Origin: Rheum nobile | Taxonomy: Eukaryota; Streptophyta; Magnoliopsida; Caryophyllales; Polygonaceae | Length of the DNA stretch: 64,000 bases | Assembly (NCBI GenBank): GCA_027886185.1 | Contig: WOAB01000214.1 | Span: forward strand, 62,001 to 126,000 | Direction: 5' to 3' | Shown here: positions 1 to 10,408 of the stretch, piece by piece | How positions within the stretch are numbered: the stretch's first letter is position 1 | How the letters are laid out: each line of letters begins with the position of its first letter | Translations under genes and position numbers: made by a program | Notes under the pieces: generated by a model | The model's database searches: none | What the model was told of the DNA's origin: nothing | What the model saw: the letters and a program-made list of their open reading frames with translations, nothing else

Positions 1-944
1 TTTAAGATACAATCGATATTACATAGTCCTCGTTGGGAACGACACTTGAAAAGCTACAACTGAACCCATACACTTGTGGGTAGGTTTTTGTCCTATCAAA
101 GACATCCAAGTCTCGGTGTCAATTCTCCTCTCTAAATCCAAATTCATTTTTGTCAACACACTACAATACATAATATGAAATCCACTGTTATTTAAAATTG
201 AAACAAAATAAATTCATTACTATCGTCCAGATGGTCATCCCTCCTTGCACTTTCGAGCATCTCCCACAACTCCTGGTACACTGGAGTTTTGAGTTTGTAC
301 CCGTCAATGCTTCCACTTGCCATCGGGTATCAAGCTACAATAGGACATTGTATATTTTAGAATTTAAAGCATCATAATGCTTTGCACATGATACAACATA
401 TTACATAGAGGCAATGAAGTAGAAATATGTAAGGAAACGTATACATGCAAAGACATTATCACAAAGCAACAAAATGAAGTATATCATGCAAATAAATGTA
501 TATCATGCAAATACAATGAAGTAGAAACGAGTAAATGAAGTATAGAGGCACATCATAACGAAATGAAGCAGAAATCTTCAATGTACTTGAGGAATTACTT
601 ACCTATGTATAAATCTTGGACATGGTAGAAAAAATGTTTATACAAGTAAATATCTTGAATGGTTGATGTAAATATACGGGTGGTGTAAATGTAAATGATG
701 CATGGTGTTGTATGATTTAGAATACTTACACGTATACTCATGCATCTACTACACAAACACCAGGCCATCACACGTAGCAAAATTATATTGCTTCGACAAA
801 TTTAACTATTATATATATTTAAATTAGATCATGTCAGAATTATTAAGATAATGAAAAATTATATTGCTTCGACAATGACTATCTTTTGTGTATAGAACAT
901 CGACATAGCTAACCCAATCTACATGTCCTCAAGATAAACTCAAG
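1..944. other. AT-rich intergenic DNA, nothing assigned
   Basis: No reading frame here resembles a known family, and no RNA gene or clear transposon end is visible. Two short copies of a 20-base sequence containing attgcttcgac lie near 783 and 850. The only open frame, at 595-780 on the minus strand, is short and low-complexity. This is probably decayed repeat or intergenic DNA. Confidence 0.5.
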
Positions 945-1043
945 ATAAAAGAACATCGACATAAATCACGTGCAAGACGACCTATACGTTGTTACATCTT
1001 ATTGGGCCCAAAAATTAACTTTAGCCCAATACCTAACTTCAAA
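945..1043 (+). repeat. Dispersed repeat copy, Helitron-associated (first copy)
   Basis: This stretch, from gaacatcgacataa through ttgttacatcttattggg to the cctaactt end, recurs at about 2054-2166 with roughly 80% identity by eye. The second copy ends in a hairpin and CTAG like a Helitron 3' terminus. The first copy is therefore probably part of a related, older or broken element. Family assignment is inference. Confidence 0.5.
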
Positions 1044-1300
1044 AAAATATGTTGGATGGAGCAAGATAGATGTATAAAATCTCAAATAAGTACATAAAAA
1101 AACATACTATAAAAAATAAAAGACCAAATTATAAAGTATCCACAAAAAAATTATAATAGAACTCATATACATATTTCTTCTTTTTTTTCTTATAAAACCT
1201 ATATATGAAAGCAATAACACCAACAAGACATAAAAAACATATTAAATGAAAAGAATAACTACATTAAAATAATTACCCTAATACATAAGCACATACATAA

Positions 1301-1396
1301 CATTCAGACATGCGTTCTAAATATGACCTGATCCTTCATAATTTACTTGTAAAACTTGAAGGATTTAAGTCATATCTAGAACAAATGCCTGACGTT
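1301..1396. repeat. Short imperfect inverted repeat (foldback)
   Basis: The left arm (1303-1338, containing ttctaaatatgac) pairs with the right arm (about 1355-1393, containing gtcatatctagaa) over roughly 34 positions with a handful of mismatches. About 15 bases remain as a loop. It could be a short MITE remnant or a small hairpin transcript. No TSD or TA/TAA target could be fixed, so the class is open. Confidence 0.45.
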
Positions 1397-1667
1397 GCAC
1401 TCATGGAGGGACTAATGGCTCAAGAAGCGCCAATAGAAGTTCAAGTTGGCTTGGTGACTTTGCTCATGGTCCAACCGTTTGAAGAATGAAGGCTATCTGC
1501 TAATTGGCTCGTTCCTTTTGCCTGATATTTTTATGAGGACTTTATTATTGTGTTATTTACATGTGTCAAAAATTCAAGTCATTACGAGTTTAATTGCTTG
1601 ATTTAATATGTATGACTCTTCAAAGGCCCGATGCATGTCGAAGGTCTAGCTTGGGATTACATTTTCC

Positions 1668-1682
1668 CCGTGCGAAGCACGG
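1668..1682 (+). other. Perfect 6-bp hairpin like a Helitron 3' hairpin
   Basis: CCGTGC, loop GAA, GCACGG form a perfect stem. The same loop with related stems occurs at 2077-2087 (GTGT/ACAC) and 2167-2177 (GTGC/GCAC), the latter ending in CTAG. No CTRR end follows this copy at the expected distance, so it is probably a decayed terminus. Confidence 0.4.
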
Positions 1683-2053
1683 TGCCGTAAAATCAAAATA
1701 GAACACAAAAGTAGAGATTATCAAGCCATAAACATCAAGGGAGAATAGTAAAACCAAAACGTAATAATCATAATGTGGTATGGTTTACAACAAGTGGCAA
1801 GTTTACTTTACAAGTGGTAACAATATTAGTTCTTTAATGACACATTATTTAATAAAAATCACATCCTACAACATACCTTTCCCTCAAAATCTGACCAATA
1901 CAAACTTAAGAGCAACGTGCAATATCAGTGATGCACTTAATGCTCCAGTTTATTTTAAAAAAAGACTAATTAGTTTGAATTTATTATATCTCTAGACAAA
2001 TAATAGAATGGTTGCTTGATTAAAACTACAATAAATACATAAATAGGTCATGG

Positions 2054-2193
2054 GCAACAACATCGACATAAAGCATGTGTGAAACACGGGCAGAATGACC
2101 TATGCGTTGTTACATCTTATTGGGCCCAAAAAATAACTTTGGCCTGCAATACATAACTTTAAGCTTGTGCGAAGCACGGTCCCGAAAACCTAG
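2054..2193 (+). mobile_element. Helitron-like 3' end (degenerate)
   Basis: The segment ends in CTAG at 2190-2193 followed by a host T. A GTGC-GAA-GCAC hairpin at 2167-2177 lies 12 bases before the end. Helitrons typically end in CTRR, inserted between A and T, with a short hairpin 10-12 bases inside, so this matches. The 5' terminus was not found, so length and autonomy are unknown. No helicase or Rep coding sequence is visible. Confidence 0.5.
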
Positions 2194-2355
2194 TCTATGG
2201 AAAATGCCATTAATTTCATAAAATTAAACATTCCAGAACAAGCTTTATTTTCTGAAACAAAGATCAAAATAATATTATTTGCAAGAGTTCTAGTCAAAGA
2301 GGGGGTTCGGGTACAATTGGTCGTTATTGTACAAAGTGCGAAGCTTTATCAGCGA

Positions 2356-3265
2356 TTAGATTGGGTTAACGGGGACATGATCAAAGGCCAAAAAACTAAA
2401 AGAGCAGTGCATGCTTCTGTGCCCCGAATCTAGAACGCACATTTCAGAGTGATGATTATGTTCATCAGCAAATAGGGCAATGTCCACTTCAGAGTTGGTG
2501 TCACCTTCTGCTATAGCTGCAGATCCTGATATCTTCTCTTGCTGCTTCTTCTTCTTTGGACAGACATTCTTCCAATGCCCCTTCTCTTTGCAGTAGTTAC
2601 AAACATCATATAGCTTAGGACACTTTAATGATGACTTTTTATATTTATTCTTCCCCCCGTTTCCTTGTCCCTTACCACCCTTACCACCACTAGCGACTAA
2701 CCCAGAGGCTGTACCAGTTGCCTTATGGCACAACTCTGTGGTATGAAGAGATGATTTAACCTCTTCCAGAGACATAGTATATTTCCCAACAATAAACGAT
2801 TGCACAAAGTTCCCGTATGATAGTGGTAAGTTAATAACAAAATCAAAGCAACATCCTCATTTTCAATTTTAACATCAATATTACGCAGTTATAATAATAT
2901 TGTGTTCAGTCGATCTAGATGACCCATGAGTTGCGTACCTTCATGCATTCCCAGACCGAACAGATGTTGTTTCAGAAGCAACTTGTTGGTTAAAGACATC
3001 ATCATGTATAGACTCTCATGCCAATCACAAACCAGCGGCGGTCTCTTCGTCTGAGACCTAAATGATGAGATCATCTGCAAGACCAACATGATTGTTTAAT
3101 GTGCCTTTTCCTCTAGAGTAGCCATCTCAGCGTCATCGACCTTCTTATCCTTCGACAACAATTTCACAAGCCTAGTTGTTTCAGCAAAGCTCGCATCTTG
3201 ATCTGCCACATACTGAAAATGTTTCTCCCTGTGAACTTGTCGATCTTCACGTTCATAGCAGACAT
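2356..3265 (-). pseudogene. Copia gag, with start of protease, broken
   Basis: Read on the minus strand from a start near 3265, the product begins with the Copia gag hallmark F-x-G-x-N-x-x-x-W. A middle part (3089-2889) aligns with the gag helical region, and 2805-2360 carries a zinc knuckle CNYCKEKGHWKNVC. A protease-like VLDSG motif follows near 2440, after which similarity stops. The frame shifts several times, and integrase, RT and RNase H are absent. A tRNA-Met-type primer-binding site lies just upstream at 3302-3313. This is the 5' part of a truncated Copia element (established motifs; truncation point inferred). Confidence 0.75.
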
Positions 3266-3301
3266 CTTTCCCACCAGATTACAAAGCTTGATTAACCCGA
3301 A

Positions 3302-3313
3302 CAGTTGATACCA
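3302..3313 (-). other. Primer-binding site of the Copia fragment
   Basis: The minus strand reads TGGTATCAACTG, close to the initiator tRNA-Met complement TGGTATCAGAGC. It lies three bases inside the LTR end at 3317 (TGTT on the plus strand). This fixes the element orientation as minus. Confidence 0.6.
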
Positions 3314-3316
3314 TTT

Positions 3317-3634
3317 TGTTAGAACGGATGTGAGAAAGACAAATAGAACACATAAAACACAAAGATTGACACCGAGATTTACGTGATTCACTAACGTAGT
3401 GTTAGCTACGTCCATTGGTAGAAGGAGAACTGCTTTTATTGATGGAGGCAAAATTCATATTACATTAGGGTATGAACAAAATAGGGTATATATAGTGATG
3501 AAGAGCCCGTGGGCGGATGGGTGCTTGGTCGGTGCACGTTGGGAGGTGCCTGGGTTCGAGGATCATCTTGTCCATTTGCCTATTTCCTGAAGCTCGATTG
3601 CTTTTCCATGTTCCTTCTAGCCAAAGTCTTTTTT

Positions 3635-3670
<36 letters not shown>

Positions 3671-3690
3671 ACTACCCAAAGTCTCTTTAC
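3317..3690 (-). mobile_element. 5' LTR of the Copia fragment (outer end unclear)
   Basis: The LTR begins next to the primer-binding site with TGTTAGAACGG on the plus strand. It contains a TATATATAG promoter-like sequence near 3488-3496. The outer end could not be fixed, because the sequence runs into a T/G homopolymer at 3629-3669 and no partner LTR is present in the window. Confidence 0.45.
3637..3669. repeat. Poly(G) tract, 33 bases
   Basis: An uninterrupted run of 33 G follows about eight T. The whole tract is flanked by two copies of CCAAAGTCT (3621-3629 and 3676-3684). Such a run could form G-quadruplexes and is also prone to sequencing error, so its exact length should not be trusted. 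Confidence 0.9.
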
Positions 3691-4115
3691 AAAAGCTAAC
3701 ATGCTTTTTCGATTTTTTCACCTTCAAACAATTCAGTGTTTGCATGGTTGAACTCGAATATCTTCAAACCAAAAAAAGGCTCAAATTTCCCTCGGATTTA
3801 CACCGACCTTTCCCAGAACAAACAAGACCTCTTCAGTTGATTTCCACTCTCATTCGAAATTGAGCATCAACCATTTTAGAGATGCTATTCAAATACACTG
3901 GAAACTGCATGTAATCAAGAAACCCCACTTCACATGTTGATATTAGAGGTCTTAACTGAAGCAAAGAGCAATCAAATTAGAGAAAGCCTTGAAATTATAA
4001 ACCCCAAGCGACATCAACAAACAAACACACAACTCGGAAATCAATTTCTTGGAAATTTGATGGACTAGGCTTATGTTTTTGGCCTGTCGACATTGAATCT
4101 ATTCATCGTCTTCGT
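3691..4115 (-). other. Leader of a minus-strand Gypsy-like element, no ORF
   Basis: This stretch lies immediately inside the primer-binding site at 4116-4134 and would be the untranslated leader of the element whose LTR is at 4136-4621. I find no gag-like translation. The element body to the left has been replaced by the Copia fragment. Confidence 0.4.
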
Positions 4116-4134
4116 TCCCCACGGACGGCGCCAA
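4116..4134 (-). other. Gypsy-type primer-binding site
   Basis: The minus strand reads TGGCGCCGTCCGTGGGGA, the kind of sequence that follows the 5' LTR in many plant Gypsy elements. Element E's site (49112-49131) and element F's site (36359-36377) begin with the same TGGCGCC. It lies directly beside the LTR end at 4136. Confidence 0.65.
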
Positions 4135-4135
4135 T

Positions 4136-4621
4136 TGTGGTGGCGCATTTTTATACCATAAAGATTAAGAGAACCGACGACGATAGATCTCCCTTGAACC
4201 TGATCAGTGAACTGGATATGCAAGGAAAAATGATCAAAGGGAGGGTCGAGATCTCCCCTAAGGCCACTCCGACACTCAAGTCAGATTTGATATGTAGAGA
4301 ATTCCACTCATGGTGGCTAGGGTTTTCTTGAAAGAGAAGAAAATGAATGAATGAATGAATGAATGAATGAATGAATGAATGAATGAATGAATGAATGAAT
4401 GAATGAATGAATGAATGAATGAATGAATGAATGAATGAATGAATGAATGAATGAATGAATGAATGAATGAGATTAGGGTTCCTCAAAGGATATTAAATAC
4501 CTTTTATAGTTATGGAAATAGTTAATACCAATACCTTCTTAATGGGCTTTCTCTTTTAGCCCATCAGTTTAGATAATATTAACAATTATATAAAATTGAT
4601 AGAAATATTTTTACCTCCACA
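4136..4621 (-). mobile_element. Gypsy-like LTR with tetranucleotide microsatellite
   Basis: The LTR is 486 bp, starts TGTGG and ends CCACA (matching inverted ends), and abuts a Gypsy-type primer-binding site on its left. It is therefore the 5' LTR of a minus-strand element whose body extended left and is now lost. Its right end (4581-4612) is nearly repeated at 9302-9333, next to a LINE poly(A) tail. Confidence 0.6.
4342..4470. repeat. (AATG)n microsatellite, about 32 units
   Basis: The run consists of perfect AATG units inside the LTR at 4136-4621. It creates a spurious minus-strand frame of repeated Ile-His-Ser-Phe. It is a good candidate for length polymorphism. Confidence 0.95.
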
Positions 4622-4641
4622 AATGCCCCTCAGGTTCCTTA

Positions 4642-5054
4642 TGTAAGACCCGAGGCCTTAGAAGCGCCATCCATGCCACCTCGGGAGCTTCCTAGGAGGT
4701 CATTCATCCTGGTACTACTCCGGCCCTAACGCACTTAACTTCAGAGTTCTTTGTCCTCACTTGAACCCTAAAAAGGAAGAACTCTTGTTAACATGGATAA
4801 CACTCTAATCATTATAAATGATTACAAATTAGGGGTATTACAATCATCCCCACTTAAACCCTTGACGACCTCGTCAAGGCCCAAATACTGCCCTTTGGGT
4901 CGAGCGACCGTCCACCGGACCAAGCCTACTCGTAACCCAAAGTCAGCTCTGATACCATTTGTAAGACCCAAGGCCTTAGAAGCGTCATTCATGCCAACCC
5001 GAGGACTTCCAAGGAGGTCACCCATCCTGGTACTACTCCCGCCTTGGCACGCTT
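4642..5054 (-). mobile_element. Cassandra-type TRIM with 5S rRNA-derived LTRs
   Basis: Two short LTRs (4642-4842, 201 bp; and 4960-5054, truncated) flank about 117 bp of internal DNA with no coding capacity. The internal part has a perfect tRNA-Met primer-binding complement (AGCTCTGATACCA, 4946-4958) at one end and a polypurine tract on the minus strand (4843-4855) at the other. Both LTRs contain, on the minus strand, sequence matching the 3' half of plant 5S rRNA, including GGATGGGTGACCTC and, in the left copy, GAAGTTAAG. This layout is diagnostic of Cassandra TRIMs (established family). The right LTR is cut at 5054 by other sequence. Confidence 0.85.
4978..5052 (-). other. 5S rRNA-derived segment inside the Cassandra LTR
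   Basis: On the minus strand this reads as the C-box end of a 5S gene (GGATGGGTGACCTC, then a CCTTGGAAGTCCTCG-like stretch). The corresponding part of the left LTR, about 4655-4757, is more diverged but extends further, to the GAAGTTAAG A-box region. These are retroelement promoters derived from 5S, not functional rRNA genes. Confidence 0.8.
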
Positions 5055-5640
5055 TGTAACACCCCCAACTTACGTCAATAGTACCATACGCTAGTGACAT
5101 CAGACTATAAAGTATAAAGCCACCCTAGGCTTTAATCGGAACGATTATGCTTAAATAAATAAATAAACATTAAATAATAACATAGTAAATAGAGGAAGAC
5201 TTTTGACACAAATACTTGACCTTTATTGAAATCTTTCCTTGTAAATTGAGGAGATAAGTTTTACAACTCGAAATTACAATATAGAGGAAAACTTTTTAAA
5301 TAAACCCTAAATACATGACTAACTTATCTAAGTATTACTTTTTTTAATAAGATCAAATCAATACTAGACAACTTTAAAAATAACATTACTTTAAATCACA
5401 ATCTTTAACTGCAAGTCTTCGTCTTCAATTTGTTATTTCAAGGCGTCTGAGACCAACCACTAATGTGTCGTATAGGACGGATGACACCAGCCAACCATGC
5501 AAGAAAAAGGAAAGGTTGGTTAGTCTAATGAAAGACTGTGCAAGGGTGAAAAACATAATGGTTCCTGTAGTCGTATATAGTCACTACCCTTGTTTCTCGA
5601 ATAAAACTCAGTAAATGATATATGAATACTGTACTTCTAT
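5055..5640. mobile_element. Probable LTR fragment beginning TGTAACACCCCC
   Basis: The sequence interrupting the Cassandra LTR begins TGTAACACCCCCAACTTACG, the style of start seen in plant chromovirus (Tekay-like) LTRs such as element G at 41626. It is AT-rich, non-coding and reaches the LINE near 5640. I could not find its other end or a TSD. It could instead belong to the LINE 5' region. Confidence 0.35.
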
Positions 5641-6039
5641 TGAAACGAAAGAAAAGGCATGCTTCAAGAGAAGACTCCAACGGAAATGAGTCTTATGGAA
5701 ATTAAATTAATTTGTTTGGGAATGAGTCTTATGGAAAGAAAATGCATTCCTCCTTTGCTTCACTTAATTCGTTGCTACCCTCTCTCCCTCCTCACTCAAC
5801 CACCGCCGTTATCCCACCTCCTCAAAATTCTATTCCCCATCCTCAAAATTCTTCCACCTTTAGTCCACTATCTTTGGATATCTCTCTCGATTCCAATCCT
5901 TATATCTCTCTCCCTACTCCCCCCTCTAATGCTCTCCTCTGCCCTCCACAAAATCAAGTCTTTGGTCTTCCTTTTCCCCTGTTCCCAGATAACGGCTCAA
6001 GGAGCTCCGTTGTCCGAACCCCATAATTACTTTATCGAT

Positions 6040-6930
6040 AAAGTCCGTTCAGGATGCTGGAACGTCCAAGGGATTAACCAATCATCGAAACGGGCTGACT
6101 TCAAAACTTTGTCATTATTTATCGACTTCATCTAATTGGCATTCTGGAAACTCTAGTTCGTAGTAATAAAGAGGATCAGATTGGTAAGACTCTTCTCACT
6201 GGTTGGAACTTCTTCTCTAATGGCTCCATCTCTGCCAATGGCCGTATATGGATTCTTTGGGATCGTCTATTTGTCTCTGTCTCTGTCGACTTTTTCACCC
6301 CTCAGTTTATTCACTGTCGCATATGCCACCCTCACACCTCTGAGTTCTTTTACGCCACATTCGTCTATGCCTTCAACGATAGAAGAAGTCGTACTACTTT
6401 ATGGGAGGATCTCTGTGCCCTTGGATCCTCAATCATTACTCCTTGGATTGGGAGATTTTAATGCAGTTCTTTACTCTTTGGAGAAGATTGTTGAAGGTCG
6501 CTTCTCCCTTGGACGCATCTCTGATGAGCTTGAATCGTGCATGACTTCGGCAAGTCTGTTTGTAATGAAATTCACTGGGAACCTGTTCATTGGAATAATA
6601 ACCACTCTAATGGTGATCGCATTTGGTGTAAACTCTATTGTGTTTTGATCAACAACAGTTGGCTTATGCGATATGGACAGGCGTTGGCCCATTTTGATAC
6701 ACACAAGATCTTTGATCACTCTCTTGCTATTGTCTCTTTGGGGTCGAATTCCTGCCCAGCTCGCCATCCCTTCCGCTTCTCTAATACATGGGCTCATCAC
6801 AATGCCTTCATTCCTACTGTTTGGGATGTTTGGAAAGGTCAAGTGGCTCAAATATGGAGATTACAACTCCTCCTACTTCTATAATCAGGTCAAAAGTAGG
6901 CGCATCAACAACTTTGTAGGTCCTAATTGA
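6040..6930 (+). pseudogene. LINE endonuclease domain remnant
   Basis: An early CWNVQGIN motif (near 6058) matches the first conserved block of apurinic-type LINE endonucleases (WNVRG-like). A GDFNAV motif near 6450-6470 matches the conserved GDFN block. These lie in different frames, with stops between them. The enzyme would nick target DNA to prime reverse transcription, but this copy cannot encode it intact. Confidence 0.65.
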
Positions 6931-7072
6931 AGAAGAAAATGGAAGTCGTCTCACTGAGGGACCGAATATTGCCTCGCACTTCACCGTCTTCTTTGAGGGC
7001 CTCCTAGGGTATTCACCCCAACCTTCCCCGTTCCTTGCCCATCATCTTGCCATTGGGCCGAGTCTCCATCCA

Positions 7073-8149
7073 ATGAACTGTGCTGATCTCATCCGTCTTG
7101 TCTCAGACGTAGAGATTCGTAAAGCATTCTTCCACATGGGCAATAACAAATCTTTGGGGCCTGACGGCTTCAACCCATTTTTCTTCAAGAAAGCTTGGGG
7201 TGTTATTGGTCGGGATATCTTTTTTGCTATCAAAGGCTTCTTCGCAAATGGAAATCTTCTTCCCCAAAGCAATCATATTGCAATCAACCTTGTCCCTAAA
7301 TGCCCCAACCCTATCAGTGCTAGGGACTTTCGCTTGACATCATGCAATAACACTATATATAGGGGTATTGGAATTTTTTTTTTCTCCAACAGGCTAAAAT
7401 TTGTGCTTCCCCTGATCATTTCTGAGCATCAAGCTGCTTTTGTTCATGGACGATCTGTTCAACACAATGTCTTGATTTGTAGTGACTTGCTGAAACACTA
7501 CTCGTGGCGATCTTCCTCGGCCAGATGCGTAATCAAAGTCGACTTTCACAAGGCTTTTGATACTATAGAATGGTCCTTTTTCCTTCACTGCCTTCATCAC
7601 CTAGGCTTCCCACCAAAATTTGTCTGGTGGATTCAGAACTGTATTACAACCACCTCTTTCTCAATGAATGTCAATGGCAGCCTTCATGGATTCTTAAAAG
7701 GGAGGAGAGGGATTCGACAAGGCGACACGCTCTCTCTTTACCTCTTCACCATTATTATGGAATATTTCTCCCGGATGCTTAAATCTCTTGACAATAATGG
7801 CTCGTTCTCCTTCCACCCAAGGTGCGTTCCCACTAAACTCACTCATCTCTCCTTTGTTGATGACCTTCTCCTATTCTGTAAAGGGGACTTGAATTCTATT
7901 GTTATTGTTGTTAAATCCCTGCTTGCTGAATTTAGGGATATGTCGGGTCTGTGGATGAACCTTAGCAAGACTCAGATTTATTTTGGGGGTAACTGTGATC
8001 GATGGAAGGGTTCAATCCTACTTAACACTCAATTCAATAAAGGTGTCCTTCCTATGCTCTATCTGGGAGTGCTTGTGGGGTCACACAAACCTCAAAATTG
8101 TGACTTTGCTCCAACCATTGCTAAGATGACAAGTAAAATCGGATCCTGA
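7073..8149 (+). pseudogene. LINE reverse transcriptase domain
   Basis: The open frame spans 358 codons. It contains the non-LTR RT blocks in order: GPDGFNP (block 2), a degenerate ARDFRLTS (block 3, normally RPISL), HQAAFVHGRS, KVDFHKAFDTIEW (block A, with the catalytic Asp), GIRQGD (block B) and FVDDLLLF (block C, catalytic DD). The normal block 3 is followed by an insertion-like run of F residues at 7373-7383. It reads as one frame but is cut from the endonuclease and zinc-binding parts by stops and shifts. Confidence 0.85.
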
Positions 8150-8164
8150 ACTGCTCAGCACCTT

Positions 8165-8957
8165 TTGTATGCAAGGAGACTAGAGCTGATCAAAGCAGTA
8201 CTCTATGGTATCCAGAATTTCTGGGCCAAGCTTCTTCCATTCCCTCAAAGTGTAATTAAAACTATACAAAGCATTCTCAGATCCTTTCTTTGGTCAGGCA
8301 AAGCTGAATCCAGCAGGAGTCTTATCTCTTGGAAAACAATTTGCAAGCCTCGGTTAGAGGATGGTCTTGGTTTCAAGGAAATTTTGTCATGGAACCAAGC
8401 CTCGATGGCAAAAGCCATGCTAGAAATTGCATGCCCGAAGATCAACAATATATGGACCTCTTGGGCTGAGTGTCACCTTGCCTCTAGTGCTACAATCTGG
8501 AATGTGCAACCACATCAGCGATACAGGGACCATGAAGAATCTTCTTCATATCCGTGATGCTCTCACCCTGCACAATGACCCTGCCCACTTGCAAGCTCCG
8601 CTCATCACTTTGGCATGTAAATTCTCTACAGTGGAGGCCTATAATCTTTTGCGAGATGTCGGCAATCCAATTCCCTGGGGCGAGACTGTCTGGAAAGGTC
8701 TTCACCAACCTAAATGCTCGTTCATTTCATGGCTTGCTCTTCATGAACGCCTTCCTACTAAGGATCGCATTGCCAGATGGGCCCAGCTTGACAATGATAC
8801 TTGCAGCCTTTGCCATTCTGATACAGAGATAAATTCACATTTATGGAATGGATGGACTTCTGTTCAAAGTATCATGAACCATCTCCTCGGCTGGCTGGAT
8901 TGGTGCAACCCTTCTAGAAGCCTGCTTGATTGCTTATGTCAACTCTCTTTGATGTAG
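8165..8957 (+). pseudogene. LINE C-terminal zinc-binding (zf-RVT) region
   Basis: The first frame (8165-8557) continues the RT thumb/connection. The second (8427-8957) carries the zf-RVT signature: W-K-x-L-x-x-P-K-x-x-F-x-x-W followed by L-P-T and C-x-L-C-x-x-x-x-E-x-x-x-H-L. This region lies at the C-terminus of plant L1-type ORF2. Overlapping frames indicate at least one frameshift near 8430-8560. Confidence 0.75.
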
Positions 8958-9289
8958 CAAACCAAACTCTAGCTTCTAACGAGGAGTATTGCCCTCTCAA
9001 CTGCTGTCTATGCGATTTGGATGTCCCGCAACCAAGCCATCTTCCAAGATATCGCCCCTTCGTCTACGAGATGCAATGACCTGATTTATCGTTTCACTAT
9101 CTCAAGGCTCCTTCTCTCCTGGAAGAAGAATTATGACACTAATGACATGCTTTGGATGTGCCTATTGAATATTTGGTGATTTAGCACCATTTTTGGCCTT
9201 CACTGTGTGTTGTACAACAATTTTGTTTGGCTCTTTTTGCATTGTACAGAACTGTTGAGCTTGATCCTAATATATATTTAACCTTTTTC

Positions 9290-9300
9290 AAAAAAAAAAA
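9290..9300 (+). other. LINE poly(A) tail
   Basis: Eleven consecutive A follow a TTTTTC stretch and mark the 3' end of the LINE. Sequence beginning TTATATTAAATTGATAG follows, which resembles the right end of the LTR at 4136-4621. Confidence 0.75.
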
Positions 9301-9699
9301 GTTATATTAAATTGATAGAAATATTCTTACCTCAACACCCTGGATAACTAGTTGGTTATCAAATGTTGTCACCTTAAAAAAATTGCGTCTTGTTTAACTT
9401 GTTATTATTATTTCGTTGTATAAGGAACTATACCTCGCTTAGACTCAATTCCTTTGATTCTAACACCGTTTGATCCTACAACCAGTTTTTTTTGTTGGCG
9501 TAGGTTTTTTGAAGATTTTCTCGTCAACTTCACCGTAACTCAACCCCATGGGTAAAGTGGTAATTAAATTTGTTTTTTTTATATAAAGAAACCTATAACT
9601 TTGTAGTACTACTTGATACCAACAGTCCGATCTTCATTAATTGCATGTCGATCTTGATCGATCAAGCTTTAATACAATGTATATACTGAAGTTCATAAT
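9301..9699. other. Spacer between LINE and element A
   Basis: The first 36 bases resemble the end of the LTR at 4136-4621. The remainder is AT-rich, with no coding frame or recognisable repeat. It ends with ATAAT at 9695-9699, the left TSD copy of element A. Confidence 0.5.
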
Positions 9700-10406
9700 T
9701 GTAATGATATTTTCCTAAGTTGGCAATTATCTGTGTAATCGGGCTCCACTTATAACAGATTATTAAAGATAGGGTTATTGGGCTTGTCTTGTTTTGGCCC
9801 ATTCTGTAGAAGCCCAACCCGTTGTCCAGAAGTGAAGTCGGCTGCCTCGACCTGACCTGCTTGAGGAAATTGGGTCTTCGCGTGTCTCGTTGCTTTTTGA
9901 GTTTATAAGGGTTTGATAACCCTTATTCATGCTTGTCTTCTTCTTTGCCGCTTCGTTTGTCAGTTGAGAGAGAGAAAAGAGAGATCCAGAGAGATCTATG
10001 GTTTTCTCCCTGCTTTCATGTGCTTGTGTGAGTTCTGTCATTCTTTCTTGAAGCAAAGCTTTTGCTCTTGGAGATTGAGAGAGAAGACGGTGGTCTTGCT
10101 CTTGCGAAGGAGATCTGCAGAGATTGCGCAGTTTTTGCCTTCGAGGTGCTCGGTGGTGGTGTCTCTCTGTTGGTCGGTGATCTTTTTGTTTCAGGGAGTG
10201 GTTTCTTGTTGTTGTTGCCTTGTTTTTGTGATCTGTGTGTGTGGAGTCTGAACTCTTGCTCTCTTGTAACCTCTTTGACATACTTAGTGGATTTGGCTCT
10301 CGTACTTGAAGCCATGAGGAGTAGGTTGTGTCCAAACCTCGTTAAAATTACTTGTGTTGATCTTGCATGTTCTTTCTGGTTTAAATCTAAGCGATATAGT
10401 TTCACA
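9700..10406 (+). repeat. Element A 5' LTR
   Basis: The LTR is 707 bp, TG...CA, and directly followed by the primer-binding site. Compared with the 3' LTR it shows scattered substitutions, so the insertion is not recent. Pyrimidine-rich and GAGAGA tracts lie near 9966-9990. Confidence 0.93.
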
Positions 10407-10408
10407 GA

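Larger units (their letters stand above)
5640..9300 (+). mobile_element. L1-type LINE, degraded, plus strand
   Basis: In order, the element shows a Ser/Pro-rich region (5712-6026), an endonuclease region (about 6040-6930), a reverse transcriptase (7073-8149), a zinc-binding RT-associated domain (8165-8957) and a poly(A) tail (9290-9300). Frames shift between domains, so it is inactive. The 5' end is uncertain. Sequence after the tail (9302-9333) nearly repeats 4581-4612, which would give a start near 4613 if it is a long TSD. Confidence 0.8.

Noticed and set aside
2197..2433. Plus-strand frame of 78 codons
   Set aside because: Overlaps the end of the minus-strand Copia fragment and shows no recognisable motif.
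4151..4486. Minus-strand frame of repeated Phe-Ile-His-Ser
   Set aside because: Translation of the (AATG)n microsatellite.
4978..5052. A real 5S rRNA gene
   Set aside because: Only part of 5S is present, in LTRs with a retroelement primer site between them.
5712..6026. Independent Pro/Ser-rich gene
   Set aside because: Lies just upstream of the LINE endonuclease and is more likely a degraded LINE linker or 5' ORF region.
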